This document shows, in pieces, positions 26,053 through 36,161 of a stretch of 64,000 nt of DNA. Every line of letters begins with the position of its first letter. The first letter of the stretch is position 1. A program made the translations under genes and the position numbers. The stretch comes from Clostridia bacterium (lineage in GTDB: Bacteria > Bacillota > Clostridia > Oscillospirales > CAG-272), in the NCBI GenBank assembly GCA_017466445.1, contig JAFTUC010000022.1:1-64000 (forward strand), in the 5' to 3' direction. A model generated the notes under the pieces. It was not told the DNA's origin. It ran no database searches and worked only from the letters and a program-made list of their open reading frames with translations.

Positions 26053-27534
26053 GTGAAAAAATACTATATCGGAGCCGATCTCGGGACCTCCGCTCTCAAG
26101 CTTCTTCTCGTCGACTTTGACGGAAACGTGGTCAGAACGGTCACGGAGAGCTATCCGCTGAGCTTTCCTTTGCCCGGATTTTGCGAGCAGTCTCCCGAAA
26201 ATTGGTGGAGCGCTCTTTCCCGCGGTATAAGAAAGCTCGTTTCAAAAGAAGAGGCGCCTTTCGTGCGCGCTATCGGAGTCGCGGGTCAGATGCACGGACT
26301 TGTGATCCTTGATAAGAATGACCGAGTGATACGTCCCGCGATACTCTGGAACGATAACAGAAGCGCAAAGGAGACCGACTACTTAAACACCGTTGTGGGT
26401 AAGGAAAAGCTGCTCGAATATACGGGAAATATCGCGTTCGCCGGATTTACCGCCCCGAAGCTTCTTTGGATGCGCGAGAATGAGAAGGAAAATTTTGAAA
26501 AGACAGATAAGATAATGCTTCCGAAGGATTATCTTACCTACCGACTGACCGGTGTCCACGCAAGCGACCTTTCGGATGCGTCGGGACTTTTGCTTCTCGA
26601 CTGTAAAAATAAACGCTATTCAAAGGAAATGCTCGGTATATGCGCTCTGAGAGAGGATCAGCTGCCAAGGCTTTTCGAAAGCCACGAAAGGATCGGAACA
26701 CTTCTTCCCGAAATTGCCGAAATGCTCGGACTTCCCGAGGACGTTGCCGTGGTTGCGGGCGCGGGAGATAACGCGGCGGCGGCAATAGGAATGGGATGCG
26801 TGGACAAAGGAAGCTGCAATATATCGATCGGTACCTCGGGCACGGTGTTTGTCCCGTGCGAAGAATTTTCAAGCGCGGCAGACGGAGCGATACACGCATT
26901 CTGTCACGCAAGCGGAGCTTACCATCTTATGGGAGTTGCGCTTTCGGCGGCGTCCTGTAATAAATGGTTCTGCGAGGATATACTCAAAACCTCCGATTAC
27001 TCCGCGGAGCAGGAGGATATAACCCTTGACGATCTCGGAAAAAATCACGTCTTTTTCCTTCCTTACCTTATGGGAGAGAGAAGCCCGATAAACGATACCG
27101 ACGCGAGAGGGACCTTTGTCGGAATGAGAATGGATACTGCTCGAAAGGATATGCTCCTTGCCGTTCTTGAGGGCGTGGCATTTGCCTTCAGAGACAGTAT
27201 CGATATAATAAGAGACCTCGGTGTCCGTATAGAGCAAAGCACGGTTTGCGGCGGCGGCTCGAAATCGGCTCTTTGGTGCAGGATAATCGCAAACGTTCTG
27301 AACATCGATATCGTGATACCCGAAAGCGAGCAGGGACCCGGCTACGGAGCTGCCCTCCTTGCCCTTGTCGGCGCGGGAGACAGCGAAAGCGTAAGTAAAT
27401 GCAGTAAAAGATTTTTTAGGGCAAAGACGGTGATATCTCCCGAGCCCGAGCTTGTGGCACGCTATAACGAGAGATATGAAAAATTCAAAAAAATATACCC
27501 TGCGGTGAGGGAAATGTATAAGGAGATAAATTGA
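26053..27534 (+). CDS. xylB: Xylulokinase
   Basis: XylB phosphorylates D-xylulose to xylulose 5-phosphate with ATP. The 493-residue FGGY-family kinase begins YYIGADLGTSALKLLLVDFDG-like with the phosphate-1 motif, and has GVAGQMHGLVILD near residue 78, ILWNDNRS near 97, a GAGDNAAAAIGMG phosphate-2 region near 240 and a CGGGSKSALWCRI adenosine motif near 397. The GTG at 26053 is the start: AAAAGGAG lies 8 bases before it, while the frame further upstream runs antisense through the araC gene. The next gene starts within its stop codon. Confidence 0.95.
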   Translation: MKKYYIGADLGTSALKLLLVDFDGNVVRTVTESYPLSFPLPGFCEQSPENWWSALSRGIRKLVSKEEAPFVRAIGVAGQMHGLVILDKNDRVIRPAILWNDNRSAKETDYLNTVVGKEKLLEYTGNIAFAGFTAPKLLWMRENEKENFEKTDKIMLPKDYLTYRLTGVHASDLSDASGLLLLDCKNKRYSKEMLGICALREDQLPRLFESHERIGTLLPEIAEMLGLPEDVAVVAGAGDNAAAAIGMGCVDKGSCNISIGTSGTVFVPCEEFSSAADGAIHAFCHASGAYHLMGVALSAASCNKWFCEDILKTSDYSAEQEDITLDDLGKNHVFFLPYLMGERSPINDTDARGTFVGMRMDTARKDMLLAVLEGVAFAFRDSIDIIRDLGVRIEQSTVCGGGSKSALWCRIIANVLNIDIVIPESEQGPGYGAALLALVGAGDSESVSKCSKRFFRAKTVISPEPELVARYNERYEKFKKIYPAVREMYKEIN

Positions 27535-29468
27535 TGATATACTATGTGTCTTTAAACGGAAACGACCTTTTTGACGGAACTGCGGAGAAGCCGTTCAGAA
27601 CGATAAATAAGGCTGCCAAAATAGCGGTGGCGGGTGATACGGTTCGTGTCGGTGGCGGAGTTTACAGAGAAAGAGTATCTCCTAAGAATGGAGGACTTCA
27701 TAACGGTAAGCGTGTAGTTTACGAGGCAGTCGAGGGAGAGAGACCGATAATTAAGGGCTCGGAAATTGTAAGTGATTGGGAAAGAATTGAGCCTCATGTT
27801 TGGAAAAAGAGTTTGCCAAACTCGTTTTTCGGGGATTTTAATCCCTTTGAAAGAAAGGTGAATGGAGATTGGTTTATCGTTCCGGATAAATATGATGTGC
27901 ATCTTGGAGATGTTTATTTGAACGGAATTTCTATGTATGAAGCTCCCGGCCTTGACGATCTGCGCGAGGCAAAGATGCGATATGAAGGGCAACGTCACTG
28001 TTGGAAAGCAAAGCTGATACACCCCGAGCAAAGCGTATATCAGTGGTATGCCGACGTTAGACCCACACATACTGACATCTACTGTAACTTTGGGGAATAC
28101 GATCCCAACCGTGAAACCGTCGAGATAAACGTAAGAGAAACCTGCTTTTTCCCCGAGAATACGAACGTAAACTATATTACCGTTCGCGGATTTGAGATGG
28201 CGCATGCCGCTACCGGATGGGCTCCGCCTACCGCTGAGCAGATAGGAATGATAGGTCCTAACTGGAGCAAGGGCTGGATAATTGAAAATAATATTCTTCA
28301 TGATTCGAAATGCTCCGCTGTGAGCCTTGGAAAGGAGATAACCACGGGACAGAATCTTCATTTCCGTTTCAGAAGAAAATCGGGATATCAGTATCAGCAG
28401 GAAGCTGTATTTCTCGCTCTGCGTGCGGGTTGGAGCAAGGATACCGTGGGGTCTCATGTAGTACGTAATAATATAATCTATAACTGCGGTCAGGCGGGTA
28501 TAGTAGGGCATATGGGAGGCGCTTTTTCAAGGATAGAACATAATCACATATATAGTGTGAACCAAAAGCAAGAGTTTTGCGGATGGGAGGTCGCGGGCAT
28601 CAAGCTTCACGCCGCAATAGATACCGTAATAAAAAACAACAATATCCACGACTGTAATCTTGGACTTTGGCTTGATTGGCAAGCGCAGGGAACGCGCGTT
28701 ACCAAAAATCTTTTTTTCAAAAACGTTTGTGACATCTTTATTGAGGTAACTCACGGACCGTGTCTTGTGGATAATAATATTCTTCTTTCACCGCATACGT
28801 TGCAGGAGGCATCGCAAGGTAGCGCGTACGTGCATAATATCATTGCGGGACCTATGTTCAACTATCCCACGCTCGACAGATCAACTCCGTACCATTATCC
28901 ACACAGTACCGACGTTGCGGGCTTCGCTTTCACTTACGGTGGAGATTACCGTTTTATCAATAATATGGTGATAGGTGCTCAGCCGTGTAGCGGTGACCTT
29001 AAATATCCCGATGAAATATTTGAAAAATACAGTACGCCGGAAGAGTATATGCCGACTGTATTTGCCGCCGGACCTTGTATTGATCATGATAAATATTTTA
29101 ACATACCTCAGCCGGTCTGGGTAGAGGAAAATGCATATTCCGATTATGCGAAGCCATACTCTAAGGAGATATCTCCTATCACAGCCGACGGTATGGACGT
29201 CTCACTTGATGAAAAGAACGGAGAGTGGATACTTAATCTTAAAGTTCCCGCAAATATCGTAAACGCATCCTGCAGAGAGGTAACTACAGATCGCCTGGGA
29301 ACTCCGCGCATAAGTGAGGCGCAGTATGAGTCTCCCGATGGTACACCGATAGATTTCTCGGTAGATATGATAGGAAATATCCGTAAAGACGAAGTCATTC
29401 CGGGTGCTCTGTCCGAGCTTTGCGAAGGAATGAATAAGATAATCGTATGGCGTGAAAATAAAATTTGA
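27534..29468 (+). CDS. GH120-family beta-xylosidase (parallel beta-helix)
   Basis: The 644-residue protein matches the GH120 family, typified by XylC of Thermoanaerobacterium saccharolyticum, which removes xylose from xylo-oligosaccharides. Segments such as [39 protein letters not shown] and [17 protein letters not shown] fit that family closely. The reported XylC catalytic pair is Asp382 and Glu405; here the corresponding residues are Asp381 (in LWLDWQAQG) and Glu404 (in FIEVTHGP). There is no signal peptide, so it acts in the cytoplasm on imported oligosaccharides. The ATG at 27534 overlaps the xylB stop (TGATG), and AGGAG lies 8 bases before it. It sits between xylB and xylA. Confidence 0.9.
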   Translation: MIYYVSLNGNDLFDGTAEKPFRTINKAAKIAVAGDTVRVGGGVYRERVSPKNGGLHNGKRVVYEAVEGERPIIKGSEIVSDWERIEPHVWKKSLPNSFFGDFNPFERKVNGDWFIVPDKYDVHLGDVYLNGISMYEAPGLDDLREAKMRYEGQRHCWKAKLIHPEQSVYQWYADVRPTHTDIYCNFGEYDPNRETVEINVRETCFFPENTNVNYITVRGFEMAHAATGWAPPTAEQIGMIGPNWSKGWIIENNILHDSKCSAVSLGKEITTGQNLHFRFRRKSGYQYQQEAVFLALRAGWSKDTVGSHVVRNNIIYNCGQAGIVGHMGGAFSRIEHNHIYSVNQKQEFCGWEVAGIKLHAAIDTVIKNNNIHDCNLGLWLDWQAQGTRVTKNLFFKNVCDIFIEVTHGPCLVDNNILLSPHTLQEASQGSAYVHNIIAGPMFNYPTLDRSTPYHYPHSTDVAGFAFTYGGDYRFINNMVIGAQPCSGDLKYPDEIFEKYSTPEEYMPTVFAAGPCIDHDKYFNIPQPVWVEENAYSDYAKPYSKEISPITADGMDVSLDEKNGEWILNLKVPANIVNASCREVTTDRLGTPRISEAQYESPDGTPIDFSVDMIGNIRKDEVIPGALSELCEGMNKIIVWRENKI

Positions 29469-29491
29469 TTAAAAATGAAGAGGTGTTTACA

Positions 29492-30808
29492 ATGAAAGAG
29501 TATTTTTCCGATATTCAAAAAATCAATTATGAGGGCGCAGAGAGTAAAAATCCGCTTTCCTTTAAGTTTTACGATCCCGAGCGCGTCATTCTCGGTAAGA
29601 AAATGAAGGAGCACCTTCCCTTCGCAATGGCGTGGTGGCATAACCTCTGCGCGGGCGGAACCGATATGTTCGGACGCGATACCGCCGATAAAAGCTTCGG
29701 ATGCGAGAAGGGAAGTATGGCTCACGCAAGAGCAAAGGTCGACGCGGGATTTGAATTTATGCAGAAGCTCGGCATTGAATATTTCTGCTTTCACGACGTT
29801 GACATAGTCCCCGAGGCTGAGGATATCAACGAAACCAACCGCCGCCTCGACGAGATAAGCGATTATATCCTTGAAAAAATGGAGCAAACGGGTATAAAAT
29901 GCCTGTGGGGAACCGCGAATATGTTCTCAAATCCCAGATTTATGAACGGTGCGGGATCGACAAATTCGGCGGACGTCTACTGCTTTGCGGCAGCACAGGT
30001 CAAGAAGGCACTCGATATCACCGTAAAGCTCGGAGGCAGAGGATACGTCTTCTGGGGCGGCAGAGAGGGGTATGAGACCCTTTTAAATACCGACGTTAAA
30101 TTCGAGGAAGAAAATATAGCGCGTCTTATGAAAATGGCGGTAAGATACGGCAGATCTGTCGGATTTACGGGAGATTTTTATATAGAGCCCAAGCCGAAGG
30201 AGCCGATGAAGCATCAGTACGATTTCGATGCCGCAACCGCTATCGGATTTCTCAGAAAATACGGTCTCGATAAGGATTTCAAGCTGAATATCGAGGCAAA
30301 TCACGCAACTCTTGCGGGACATACCTTCCAGCACGATCTCAGGATCTCCGCTATCAACGGTATGCTCGGTTCTGTCGATGCGAATCAGGGCGATCTTCTC
30401 CTCGGATGGGATACCGACGAGTTTCCCTACAGCGTTTACGAAACTACTATGTGTATGTACGAGATAATCAAGGCGGGCGGACTTACGGGCGGTCTTAACT
30501 TTGATGCCAAGAATCGCCGTCCGAGTAATACCCCCGAGGATATGTTCCACGCCTTTATTCTCGGAATGGATACCTTTGCCCTCGGACTTATAAAGGCGGC
30601 AAGGCTTATCGAGGACGGACGTATAGATCGCTTCGTTAAGGAGCGCTACTCAAGCTTTGAGAGCGGAATAGGAAGGAAGATAGTAAACGACGAGACCTCT
30701 CTTGAGGAGCTTGCAACGTATGCGGAAAATATGGGAGCGCCCGAGATCCCGTCGAGCGGACGTCAGGAGTATCTCGAGTCGGTGGTAAATTCGGTGCTTT
30801 TCTCGTAA
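29492..30808 (+). CDS. xylA: Xylose isomerase
   Basis: XylA interconverts D-xylose and D-xylulose with divalent metals. The 438-residue length is that of the class II enzymes. Active-site segments are [13 protein letters not shown] near residue 100 (catalytic His and Asp), [13 protein letters not shown] near 185, [13 protein letters not shown] near 232 (metal Glu) and [19 protein letters not shown] near 268. The start at 29492 follows GAAGAGGTG and matches the usual N-terminus; 23 bp separate it from the GH120 stop, so it belongs to the operon. A terminator follows. Confidence 0.97.
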   Translation: MKEYFSDIQKINYEGAESKNPLSFKFYDPERVILGKKMKEHLPFAMAWWHNLCAGGTDMFGRDTADKSFGCEKGSMAHARAKVDAGFEFMQKLGIEYFCFHDVDIVPEAEDINETNRRLDEISDYILEKMEQTGIKCLWGTANMFSNPRFMNGAGSTNSADVYCFAAAQVKKALDITVKLGGRGYVFWGGREGYETLLNTDVKFEEENIARLMKMAVRYGRSVGFTGDFYIEPKPKEPMKHQYDFDAATAIGFLRKYGLDKDFKLNIEANHATLAGHTFQHDLRISAINGMLGSVDANQGDLLLGWDTDEFPYSVYETTMCMYEIIKAGGLTGGLNFDAKNRRPSNTPEDMFHAFILGMDTFALGLIKAARLIEDGRIDRFVKERYSSFESGIGRKIVNDETSLEELATYAENMGAPEIPSSGRQEYLESVVNSVLFS

Positions 30809-30828
30809 AACACCCTAAAATAAGGATG

Positions 30829-30866
30829 GCGGAGCGTATGAAATAAACGCTCCGCATTTTTTTTTG
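30829..30866 (+). terminator. Terminator of the xylB-GH120-xylA operon
   Basis: GCGGAGCGT / ACGCTCCGC stem followed by A and nine T residues. Confidence 0.9.
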
Positions 30867-31008
30867 AAAAATTGAAAAAATATTCGGAAAAGCGATTTTT
30901 TTCGATTCAAAAGGTGTCTTATATGGTGAAGGGAGATGTAAGGATGTGATGACTGCGGAAAGATCTCACGCTTTTGGTCGATTTGCACATTTTTTTTGCA
31001 TTTGTCTA

Positions 31009-31037
31009 TTGACGTTTTGACAAATATGTGGTAATAT
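31009..31037 (+). promoter_or_regulatory. Promoter of the small lipoprotein gene, within the 335-bp gap after xylA
   Basis: TTGACG (31009-31014), 17-bp spacer, TAATAT (31032-31037). The rest of the gap 30867-31144 is AT-rich; no further gene or RNA element was recognised in it. The stretch ATGTGGTAATAT is also present at the promoter of the esterase operon (34899-34910). Confidence 0.65.
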
Positions 31038-31144
31038 GAATTTGGAAAAGTTTAACTGTTGTAAAGCCGCGTGCAGCACGCAGACGATTCCTTTCATAGA
31101 CTCACGGATAACCCCAACAAAAATTAAAAAAGGAGTAAAACACA

Positions 31145-31804
31145 ATGAAACGAATTACAGCAATTATACTTTCACTTTTAATGATAATATCCGTTTTTGT
31201 CGGATGTCAAAATACGGATACAAAAAATGCAAGCGGCGATGGAACGAAAGACCCGGAAAAAAACAAAAATGAAGATTCAAATGAATTTTCGGACGGATGG
31301 GAATCTTATTATACAACCGATGAAGCGCAGTTCTTGAAGGATCTCGCAACTGTGCAGCTTGAGAATGATGAAAGCAGCTTCCTCTATATAAAGAACGGGG
31401 AAAAAGCACCGGAAGTATCGATGCTTTTGCCCAAATTAGAGATGGAAGGATATAAGATTCACTATTACGAAGCGACCGCTTACGAGTTTCTTTTCAAATA
31501 CTTACCGAGTGACTTTGAACCGACGCTGGAAAACGGCGGCGGATATAACGAAGAGGTAAGAATTTCCGTATCTATACGGAAAGAAAACACTTTCGAAAAA
31601 ACTATTGAGAAGCACGGTGTAACAGCCGAAAACGGCTTCGCGTACATTCCGGAGTCCGGCAAATATTATATAGATAACGGAGAGACTATGATTGTCGTTG
31701 CGTTACCGAAATCGGTAAGGCTTAACAGTATCGACGATCTTGATTCTTATATTACCTTTGTCGAGCACACCTTCAAAACGGCATATTTTGAATCTGCTGA
31801 ATGA
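31145..31804 (+). CDS. Putative lipoprotein of unknown function
   Basis: The 219-residue protein has a lipoprotein signal peptide with the lipobox FVGC, cysteine near residue 21, then an acidic/Asn-rich linker (about residues 22-50) and a soluble domain of about 165 residues. I do not recognise the domain; it holds a SVSIRKENTFEK strand region and ends with an amphipathic VEHTFKTAYFES stretch. A ribosome binding site AAAGGAG precedes the ATG. It is monocistronic, with its own promoter and a strong hairpin after it. The similar linker style suggests the same secretion route as the esterase lipoproteins at 35-38 kb. Confidence 0.75.
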   Translation: MKRITAIILSLLMIISVFVGCQNTDTKNASGDGTKDPEKNKNEDSNEFSDGWESYYTTDEAQFLKDLATVQLENDESSFLYIKNGEKAPEVSMLLPKLEMEGYKIHYYEATAYEFLFKYLPSDFEPTLENGGGYNEEVRISVSIRKENTFEKTIEKHGVTAENGFAYIPESGKYYIDNGETMIVVALPKSVRLNSIDDLDSYITFVEHTFKTAYFESAE

Positions 31805-31820
31805 TTTTACCAATAAATGA

Positions 31821-31850
31821 AAGCATCCCCGACCTCGGTCGGGGATGCTT
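31821..31850. terminator. Hairpin between the convergent lipoprotein gene and uxuA
   Basis: A perfect 13-bp stem (AAGCATCCCCGAC / GTCGGGGATGCTT) lies between two convergent stops; T-rich flanks occur on both sides. Confidence 0.75.
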
Positions 31851-31866
31851 CTTGCTTATGCGTAGA

Positions 31867-32907
31867 TTATTTTCTGTCCTTTTCGATAGCCTCGAAAAGT
31901 CCTGCGATATAGGTCGCTCCGAGTGCGCGGTCGAAAAGACCGTAGCCGTAGCGTCCCGTCTCTCCCCAGATCATTCTTCCGTGATCGGGACGGACGTATC
32001 CGTCAAATCCGTTCTCACAAAGAGCACGCGCTATACCGTACATATCTATCGAGCCGCACTCGGTGGGATGTCCTACCTCGTGGAACTGACGGTCGCTTGT
32101 GATCTTTATGTTACGAAGATGCAGGAAATGGATGCGCTTTGCGTATTTTCCCGCCATCTTTACAAGATCGTTGCCCTTTGAGGCTCCGAGAGATCCCGTG
32201 CAGAAGGTGAGTCCGTTTGCGTCACTGTCAACAAGCGAAAGGAATCTGTCGAGATTTTCCTCGCACGTGATTATCCTCGGAAGACCGAAGATGCCCCACG
32301 GCGGATCGTCGGGATGTATAGCCATGTTGACTCCGACCTCCGCAGCTACCGGGATGACCGCCTCAAGGAAGGTCTTCATGTTCTCCCAAAGCTTTTCCTC
32401 GGAAACGCCCTTGTATATCTCGAGCAGACGCGCAAGCTCTTCCTTCGTGTAGCTCTCGTCCCAGCCGGGAAGGGAAAGATCGCCCTTCTGGGGATCCATT
32501 GTCATAAGGGTGTTTTCATCGTATGCAAGCGAATTTGAACCGTCGGCATTATGATGCTCAAGCTCGCTTCTGAGCCAGTCGAAGACGGGCATGAAGTTGT
32601 AGCAGATACACTTCACGCCTGCTTTTGCGAGACGGCGTACGTTCTCGCAGTAATTTTCAATGTACCTTGCGGCGTTGGGTCCTCCGTATTTGATCTCCTC
32701 GTGAACGGGAACGCTCTCAACGACCTCGAACTCAAGTCCCGCGTCGTTTGCCTTCCTTCGAAGAGCCTCGATGCTCTCATAGCTCCATACCTCTCCCGGC
32801 TTTACGTCGTAAACTGCCGAGACGATACCCGACATTGTGGGTATCTGCTTTATACGGTCGAGAGTGACGGGGTCGCTGTCGCCGTACCATCTGAATGTAA
32901 GCTTCAT
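31867..32907 (-). CDS. uxuA: Mannonate dehydratase
   Basis: UxuA dehydrates D-mannonate to 2-keto-3-deoxygluconate in hexuronate breakdown. The 346-residue protein begins MKLTFRWYGDSDPVTL and has the conserved FMPVFDWLRSE near residue 110, MAIHPDDPPWGIFGLPRI near 200, LTFCTGSLGA near 237 and the terminal RPDHGRMIWGE. It starts 19 bp after the GH2 stop with a GAAAGGA site, so the two form an operon. This links the GH2 enzyme to uronate-bearing sugars. Confidence 0.96.
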   Translation of the reverse strand: MKLTFRWYGDSDPVTLDRIKQIPTMSGIVSAVYDVKPGEVWSYESIEALRRKANDAGLEFEVVESVPVHEEIKYGGPNAARYIENYCENVRRLAKAGVKCICYNFMPVFDWLRSELEHHNADGSNSLAYDENTLMTMDPQKGDLSLPGWDESYTKEELARLLEIYKGVSEEKLWENMKTFLEAVIPVAAEVGVNMAIHPDDPPWGIFGLPRIITCEENLDRFLSLVDSDANGLTFCTGSLGASKGNDLVKMAGKYAKRIHFLHLRNIKITSDRQFHEVGHPTECGSIDMYGIARALCENGFDGYVRPDHGRMIWGETGRYGYGLFDRALGATYIAGLFEAIEKDRK

Positions 32908-32926
32908 AATATTTTCCTTTCTTTAT

Positions 32927-34669
32927 TTAGTCCTCAATTGCGGCCTTTTTCTTGTTTATTTCGGATATTATTGCCATATCGAATTTGGGAGTGCGGTTCT
33001 CGAAATCGAACAGACCGTTCTGCTCCTGCTCCACGTCGGTGAGCTGAGTGTAGCAGAATCCGAACATCTTGGGATTGTCGAGCAGAGCGTTAGTGAGTCC
33101 GCGATATCTTGCGTAGAATTCCTCGTAGCTCTTTGCAGCGTCTCCGTAGCTCCAGCTCGTAAGTCTTCCGGTGTTGTTATCGTTAGTCTCGAGCTTGAAG
33201 CCGATTCCGCCGTATTCGGACATGAATACGGGCTCGCCCTTCCAGTGCTGACGCGCACCGTGTCTGTCGTGGAGAACGCCCTCAAGATAGAGTCTGTCGT
33301 AATTCTTTTTGAATATTTCGGGATTTTGCTCGTAGTCGTGGATGTCGTAGATGTCGGTAACCACGTGATAGTTTCCGCTCGTGTCGATGCAGGGACGTGT
33401 GGGGTCAAGTATCTTGGTCTGCTCGTAGATTATGCGAAGGAGATTCGGATCCTGCTGTCTTCCCGCAAAATCCCAGGTCTCGTTGAAGGGACACCAGCCG
33501 ATGATGGCGGGATGGTTGAAATCACGCTTTACGGCAGAAAGCCAATCGGGAAGGAAGGTGGAGAGATGCGCGATATTTGAATAGTCAACGCCCCAGTTTC
33601 CGTATTCTCCCCATACCATATATCCGAGTCTGTCGGCATTGTAGAGGAATCTCGGCTCAAAGACCTTCTGATGGAGACGCGCGCCGTTGAAGCCTGCCGC
33701 AAGACTGCACTCTATGTCTCTTATGAGAGCCTCCTCGCTCGGAGCAGTGGTTATACCGTCGTGATAATATCCCTGATCGAGAATGAGGCGCTGGAATACG
33801 CTCCTTCCGTTGAGAAGGAATCTGTCTCCTCTCATCTCGATCGATCTGAGACCGAAGTAGCTCTTTACCTCGTCCTTGCCGAAGCGTATTACAAGATCGT
33901 AAAGGCGACCGTTTCCGAGCTCCCAGAGATGCTTTTCGGAAAGCGATATCTCGAGCTGTCCTGTGACCGAAAGATTTTTCTTTGATGCCTCACCGACCTT
34001 CTTACCTTCAAAGAAGACCTCTGCCGAAAGATCGCCGACTCCGCAGAGCTCGGCATTTATCGAAACGGATACGTTCTCCGCGTCGGGAATGATCCTTGCG
34101 TACTTCACGTAGCTTTCGGGAACCGTCTCGTACCATACGGTCTGCCAGATTCCCGTGGTTCTCGTATAAGCGCATCCGTGCGAGGGATAGATCTTCGACT
34201 GCTTTCCGCAGGGCTGTCGGGGTGATGAGGTGTCGTCGTAGCAATTTATGGTCACAATGTTGTCGCCGATGCTCAGAAGAGCTGTGATATCGTATTCAAA
34301 CGAGCTGTATCCGCCGACGTGAGGCAGACCGGCGAGCTTTCCGTTGACCCATACGCGGGTCTCGAAATCTGCGGCGCCGATGTGGAATATGACTCTCTTG
34401 CCGCAAAGATCGTCCTCGGTGAAGCGGAGTACTTTTTTGTACCATACGGAACGCATAAAATCCTTATATCCGATGCCCGAAAGAGAGGATTCGGGGCAGA
34501 AGGGAAGAATGATCTCACCGGAAAGCGAGTCGGCTCCTATAAGACCGCGATGCTCACCGCTTGCACCGTGATCGATCTCGAACTGCCACGGGCCGTTAAG
34601 ATTTACCCAGCTTTTTCGTTCCCACTGAGGATTTGGATGCTCCGGACGTGGAATACTTACGTTTGACAT
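32927..34669 (-). CDS. Glycoside hydrolase family 2 enzyme (probable beta-glucuronidase or beta-galactosidase)
   Basis: The 580-residue protein has the GH2 layout: N-terminal jelly-roll sugar-binding domain (residues 1-170, with RVWVNGKLAGLPHVGGYSSFEYDI), an Ig-like domain, and a TIM barrel from about 280. The acid/base glutamate is in WCPFNETWDF near residue 395 and the nucleophile is in PVFMSEYGGIGF near residue 515. There is no signal peptide. The start at 34669 follows GGAGG; a longer frame upstream reads through the promoter. Because uxuA follows in the same operon, glucuronidase activity is plausible, but the sequence alone does not decide it. Confidence 0.88.
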   Translation of the reverse strand: MSNVSIPRPEHPNPQWERKSWVNLNGPWQFEIDHGASGEHRGLIGADSLSGEIILPFCPESSLSGIGYKDFMRSVWYKKVLRFTEDDLCGKRVIFHIGAADFETRVWVNGKLAGLPHVGGYSSFEYDITALLSIGDNIVTINCYDDTSSPRQPCGKQSKIYPSHGCAYTRTTGIWQTVWYETVPESYVKYARIIPDAENVSVSINAELCGVGDLSAEVFFEGKKVGEASKKNLSVTGQLEISLSEKHLWELGNGRLYDLVIRFGKDEVKSYFGLRSIEMRGDRFLLNGRSVFQRLILDQGYYHDGITTAPSEEALIRDIECSLAAGFNGARLHQKVFEPRFLYNADRLGYMVWGEYGNWGVDYSNIAHLSTFLPDWLSAVKRDFNHPAIIGWCPFNETWDFAGRQQDPNLLRIIYEQTKILDPTRPCIDTSGNYHVVTDIYDIHDYEQNPEIFKKNYDRLYLEGVLHDRHGARQHWKGEPVFMSEYGGIGFKLETNDNNTGRLTSWSYGDAAKSYEEFYARYRGLTNALLDNPKMFGFCYTQLTDVEQEQNGLFDFENRTPKFDMAIISEINKKKAAIED

Positions 34670-34717
34670 AATAAACCTCCGTTTTGTCTGTGATTTGCAC
34701 TTTAAATTCAAAATTTT

Positions 34718-34741
34718 GACTTGAAGCACACCTGTCAAGTC
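34718..34741. promoter_or_regulatory. Inverted repeat at the GH2-uxuA transcription start (candidate operator)
   Basis: GACTTGA (34718-34724) and TCAAGTC (34735-34741) are separated by 10 bp, and lie just downstream of the leftward -10 box. Another ACTTGA half-site overlaps the -35 region. The same ACTTGA-N10-TCAAGT spacing is found at 51564-51585. Confidence 0.5.
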
Positions 34742-34750
34742 CTTGCCTGG

Positions 34751-34780
34751 ATTATACCATTTTATTCCTCTTTTTGTCAA
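34751..34780 (-). promoter_or_regulatory. Promoter of the GH2-uxuA operon
   Basis: On the minus strand perfect TTGACA (34775-34780), 18-bp spacer, perfect TATAAT (34751-34756). Confidence 0.8.
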
Positions 34781-34880
34781 GTCGAAAACGAGAAACAACA
34801 AAAAAATACATAAAATCTCCCCATATTAGCCTGTGTACGGAAAAATATAGAACGGATTTTTACTTTTTTACCCGATTAAC

Positions 34881-34910
34881 TTGACAAATACGGATGTTAT
34901 GTGGTAATAT
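34881..34910 (+). promoter_or_regulatory. Promoter of the tandem esterase operon
   Basis: TTGACA (34881-34886), 18-bp spacer, TAATAT (34905-34910), 54 bp before the first esterase ATG. Confidence 0.7.
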
Positions 34911-34963
34911 ATAACAAAAGATAGATGGTCCAGGGGACCTCTAATTAACGGAGGAAATAAACT

Positions 34964-36133
34964 ATGAAGAAACTTATCGCACTTTTTCTTGCAGTGATCA
35001 TGCTCGTTTCGATTGCGGCATGTACGTCAGGCACTTCCGGCTCGGATAAAAACGGTGATACGGACAACGATGCTGGTAACAAGGATAACGAAAATAACGA
35101 GAATAATGAAAGCAACGAGAATAACGAGAATAAGGAAGAAAACAAAGAGGATGAAAACGTGATCGATTACGAAACAACTATGGACATTTACATCATAGCC
35201 GGTCAGTCCAATGCGGTTGGATTCTCGATTCTCAGCAATCTGGTAGATGCTTGGAAATTTGCGCCCGAGCTTATAGACGGCGGATTTACCAACGTTCACT
35301 ATGCAGGAAGCTCGAGATTCGGCGGTAAGCCCTTTACCCATAACGAGGCACAGTGGGGAATGACCACTACGGGATTTGGCGCAAACAAGAGCTATATCGG
35401 ACCTGAGGTCGGTATGGCAAAGGCACTTTCCAAATACTACAACGAAAAGACCGGCAGACATGCGGGAATAATCAAGTTTGCTCACGGCGGTTCTTCTATG
35501 CGCGATATATCTTCCGGTGAGAACGCTACCGGAAACTGGGTATCTCCCTCCTACGCGGCGCATCTCAATACGTCCTATGCCGATGACGATGTAACCGGCG
35601 GATACTACAGACTCCTTCTTGAGCAGGTAAAGAAGAATATCTCTCAGATCAAGGAATACAGCGGACATACTAACGTAAATATCGTCGGACTTTACTGGAT
35701 GCAGGGCGAGACCGATATATATAACAAAACCGAGTACGAGACATCGTTCAAGTACTTCGTTCCCGACCTTCGTAAGGATCTCGCTGAGATCATGCTCGAG
35801 TTCACAGACGGAAAGAGCGATTGCGGCGCTTCCGATATGGCAGTGCTTATCGGCGCTATATCCGAGGGCTTTGCAGTAGGTAACGCATCTACCGCAAAGA
35901 ACGTAAACGCTCCCTTTATCGCACTCCAGAAGAAGCTTGCGGGCGAGATCGAGAACTGCTACTTCGTTGATAACTCTCAGTATCTCATCACTAAGTGGAA
36001 TCCCACTACCAATAAAGCAGACGTTCTCGGAAGCGACCAGTACCATTGGAATCAGAATGATATGCTCCAGATCGGAAAGAACGTAGGAGAGATGCTTCTT
36101 AACGACGTCCTTAAGGTAGACGATAAAAAGTAA
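34964..36133 (+). CDS. Lipoprotein SGNH esterase, sialate O-acetylesterase-like (copy 1)
   Basis: The 389-residue protein has a lipobox IAAC near residue 22, then an extreme Asn/Glu/Asp linker to about residue 65, and a catalytic domain of the SASA (PF03629-type) SGNH superfamily. The block I motif IAGQSNAVG carries the predicted serine, YIGPEVGMAKAL fits the next block, LYWMQGETD is the typical middle motif, and the C-terminal GSDQYHWNQNDM gives the Asp and His of the triad. Family members remove acetyl groups from sialic acid or from xylan-type glycans. The protein is anchored outside the membrane. It is the first of three tandem paralogues, 28 bp before copy 2. Confidence 0.85.
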   Translation: MKKLIALFLAVIMLVSIAACTSGTSGSDKNGDTDNDAGNKDNENNENNESNENNENKEENKEDENVIDYETTMDIYIIAGQSNAVGFSILSNLVDAWKFAPELIDGGFTNVHYAGSSRFGGKPFTHNEAQWGMTTTGFGANKSYIGPEVGMAKALSKYYNEKTGRHAGIIKFAHGGSSMRDISSGENATGNWVSPSYAAHLNTSYADDDVTGGYYRLLLEQVKKNISQIKEYSGHTNVNIVGLYWMQGETDIYNKTEYETSFKYFVPDLRKDLAEIMLEFTDGKSDCGASDMAVLIGAISEGFAVGNASTAKNVNAPFIALQKKLAGEIENCYFVDNSQYLITKWNPTTNKADVLGSDQYHWNQNDMLQIGKNVGEMLLNDVLKVDDKK

Positions 36134-36161
36134 TCTGTGACAGATAGGAGATTTTTCTGTT

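Noticed and set aside
27552-28511. A 319-codon frame antisense to the GH120 gene
   Set aside because: The plus-strand product matches a known family over its full length, including the catalytic pair, so the antisense frame is not coding.
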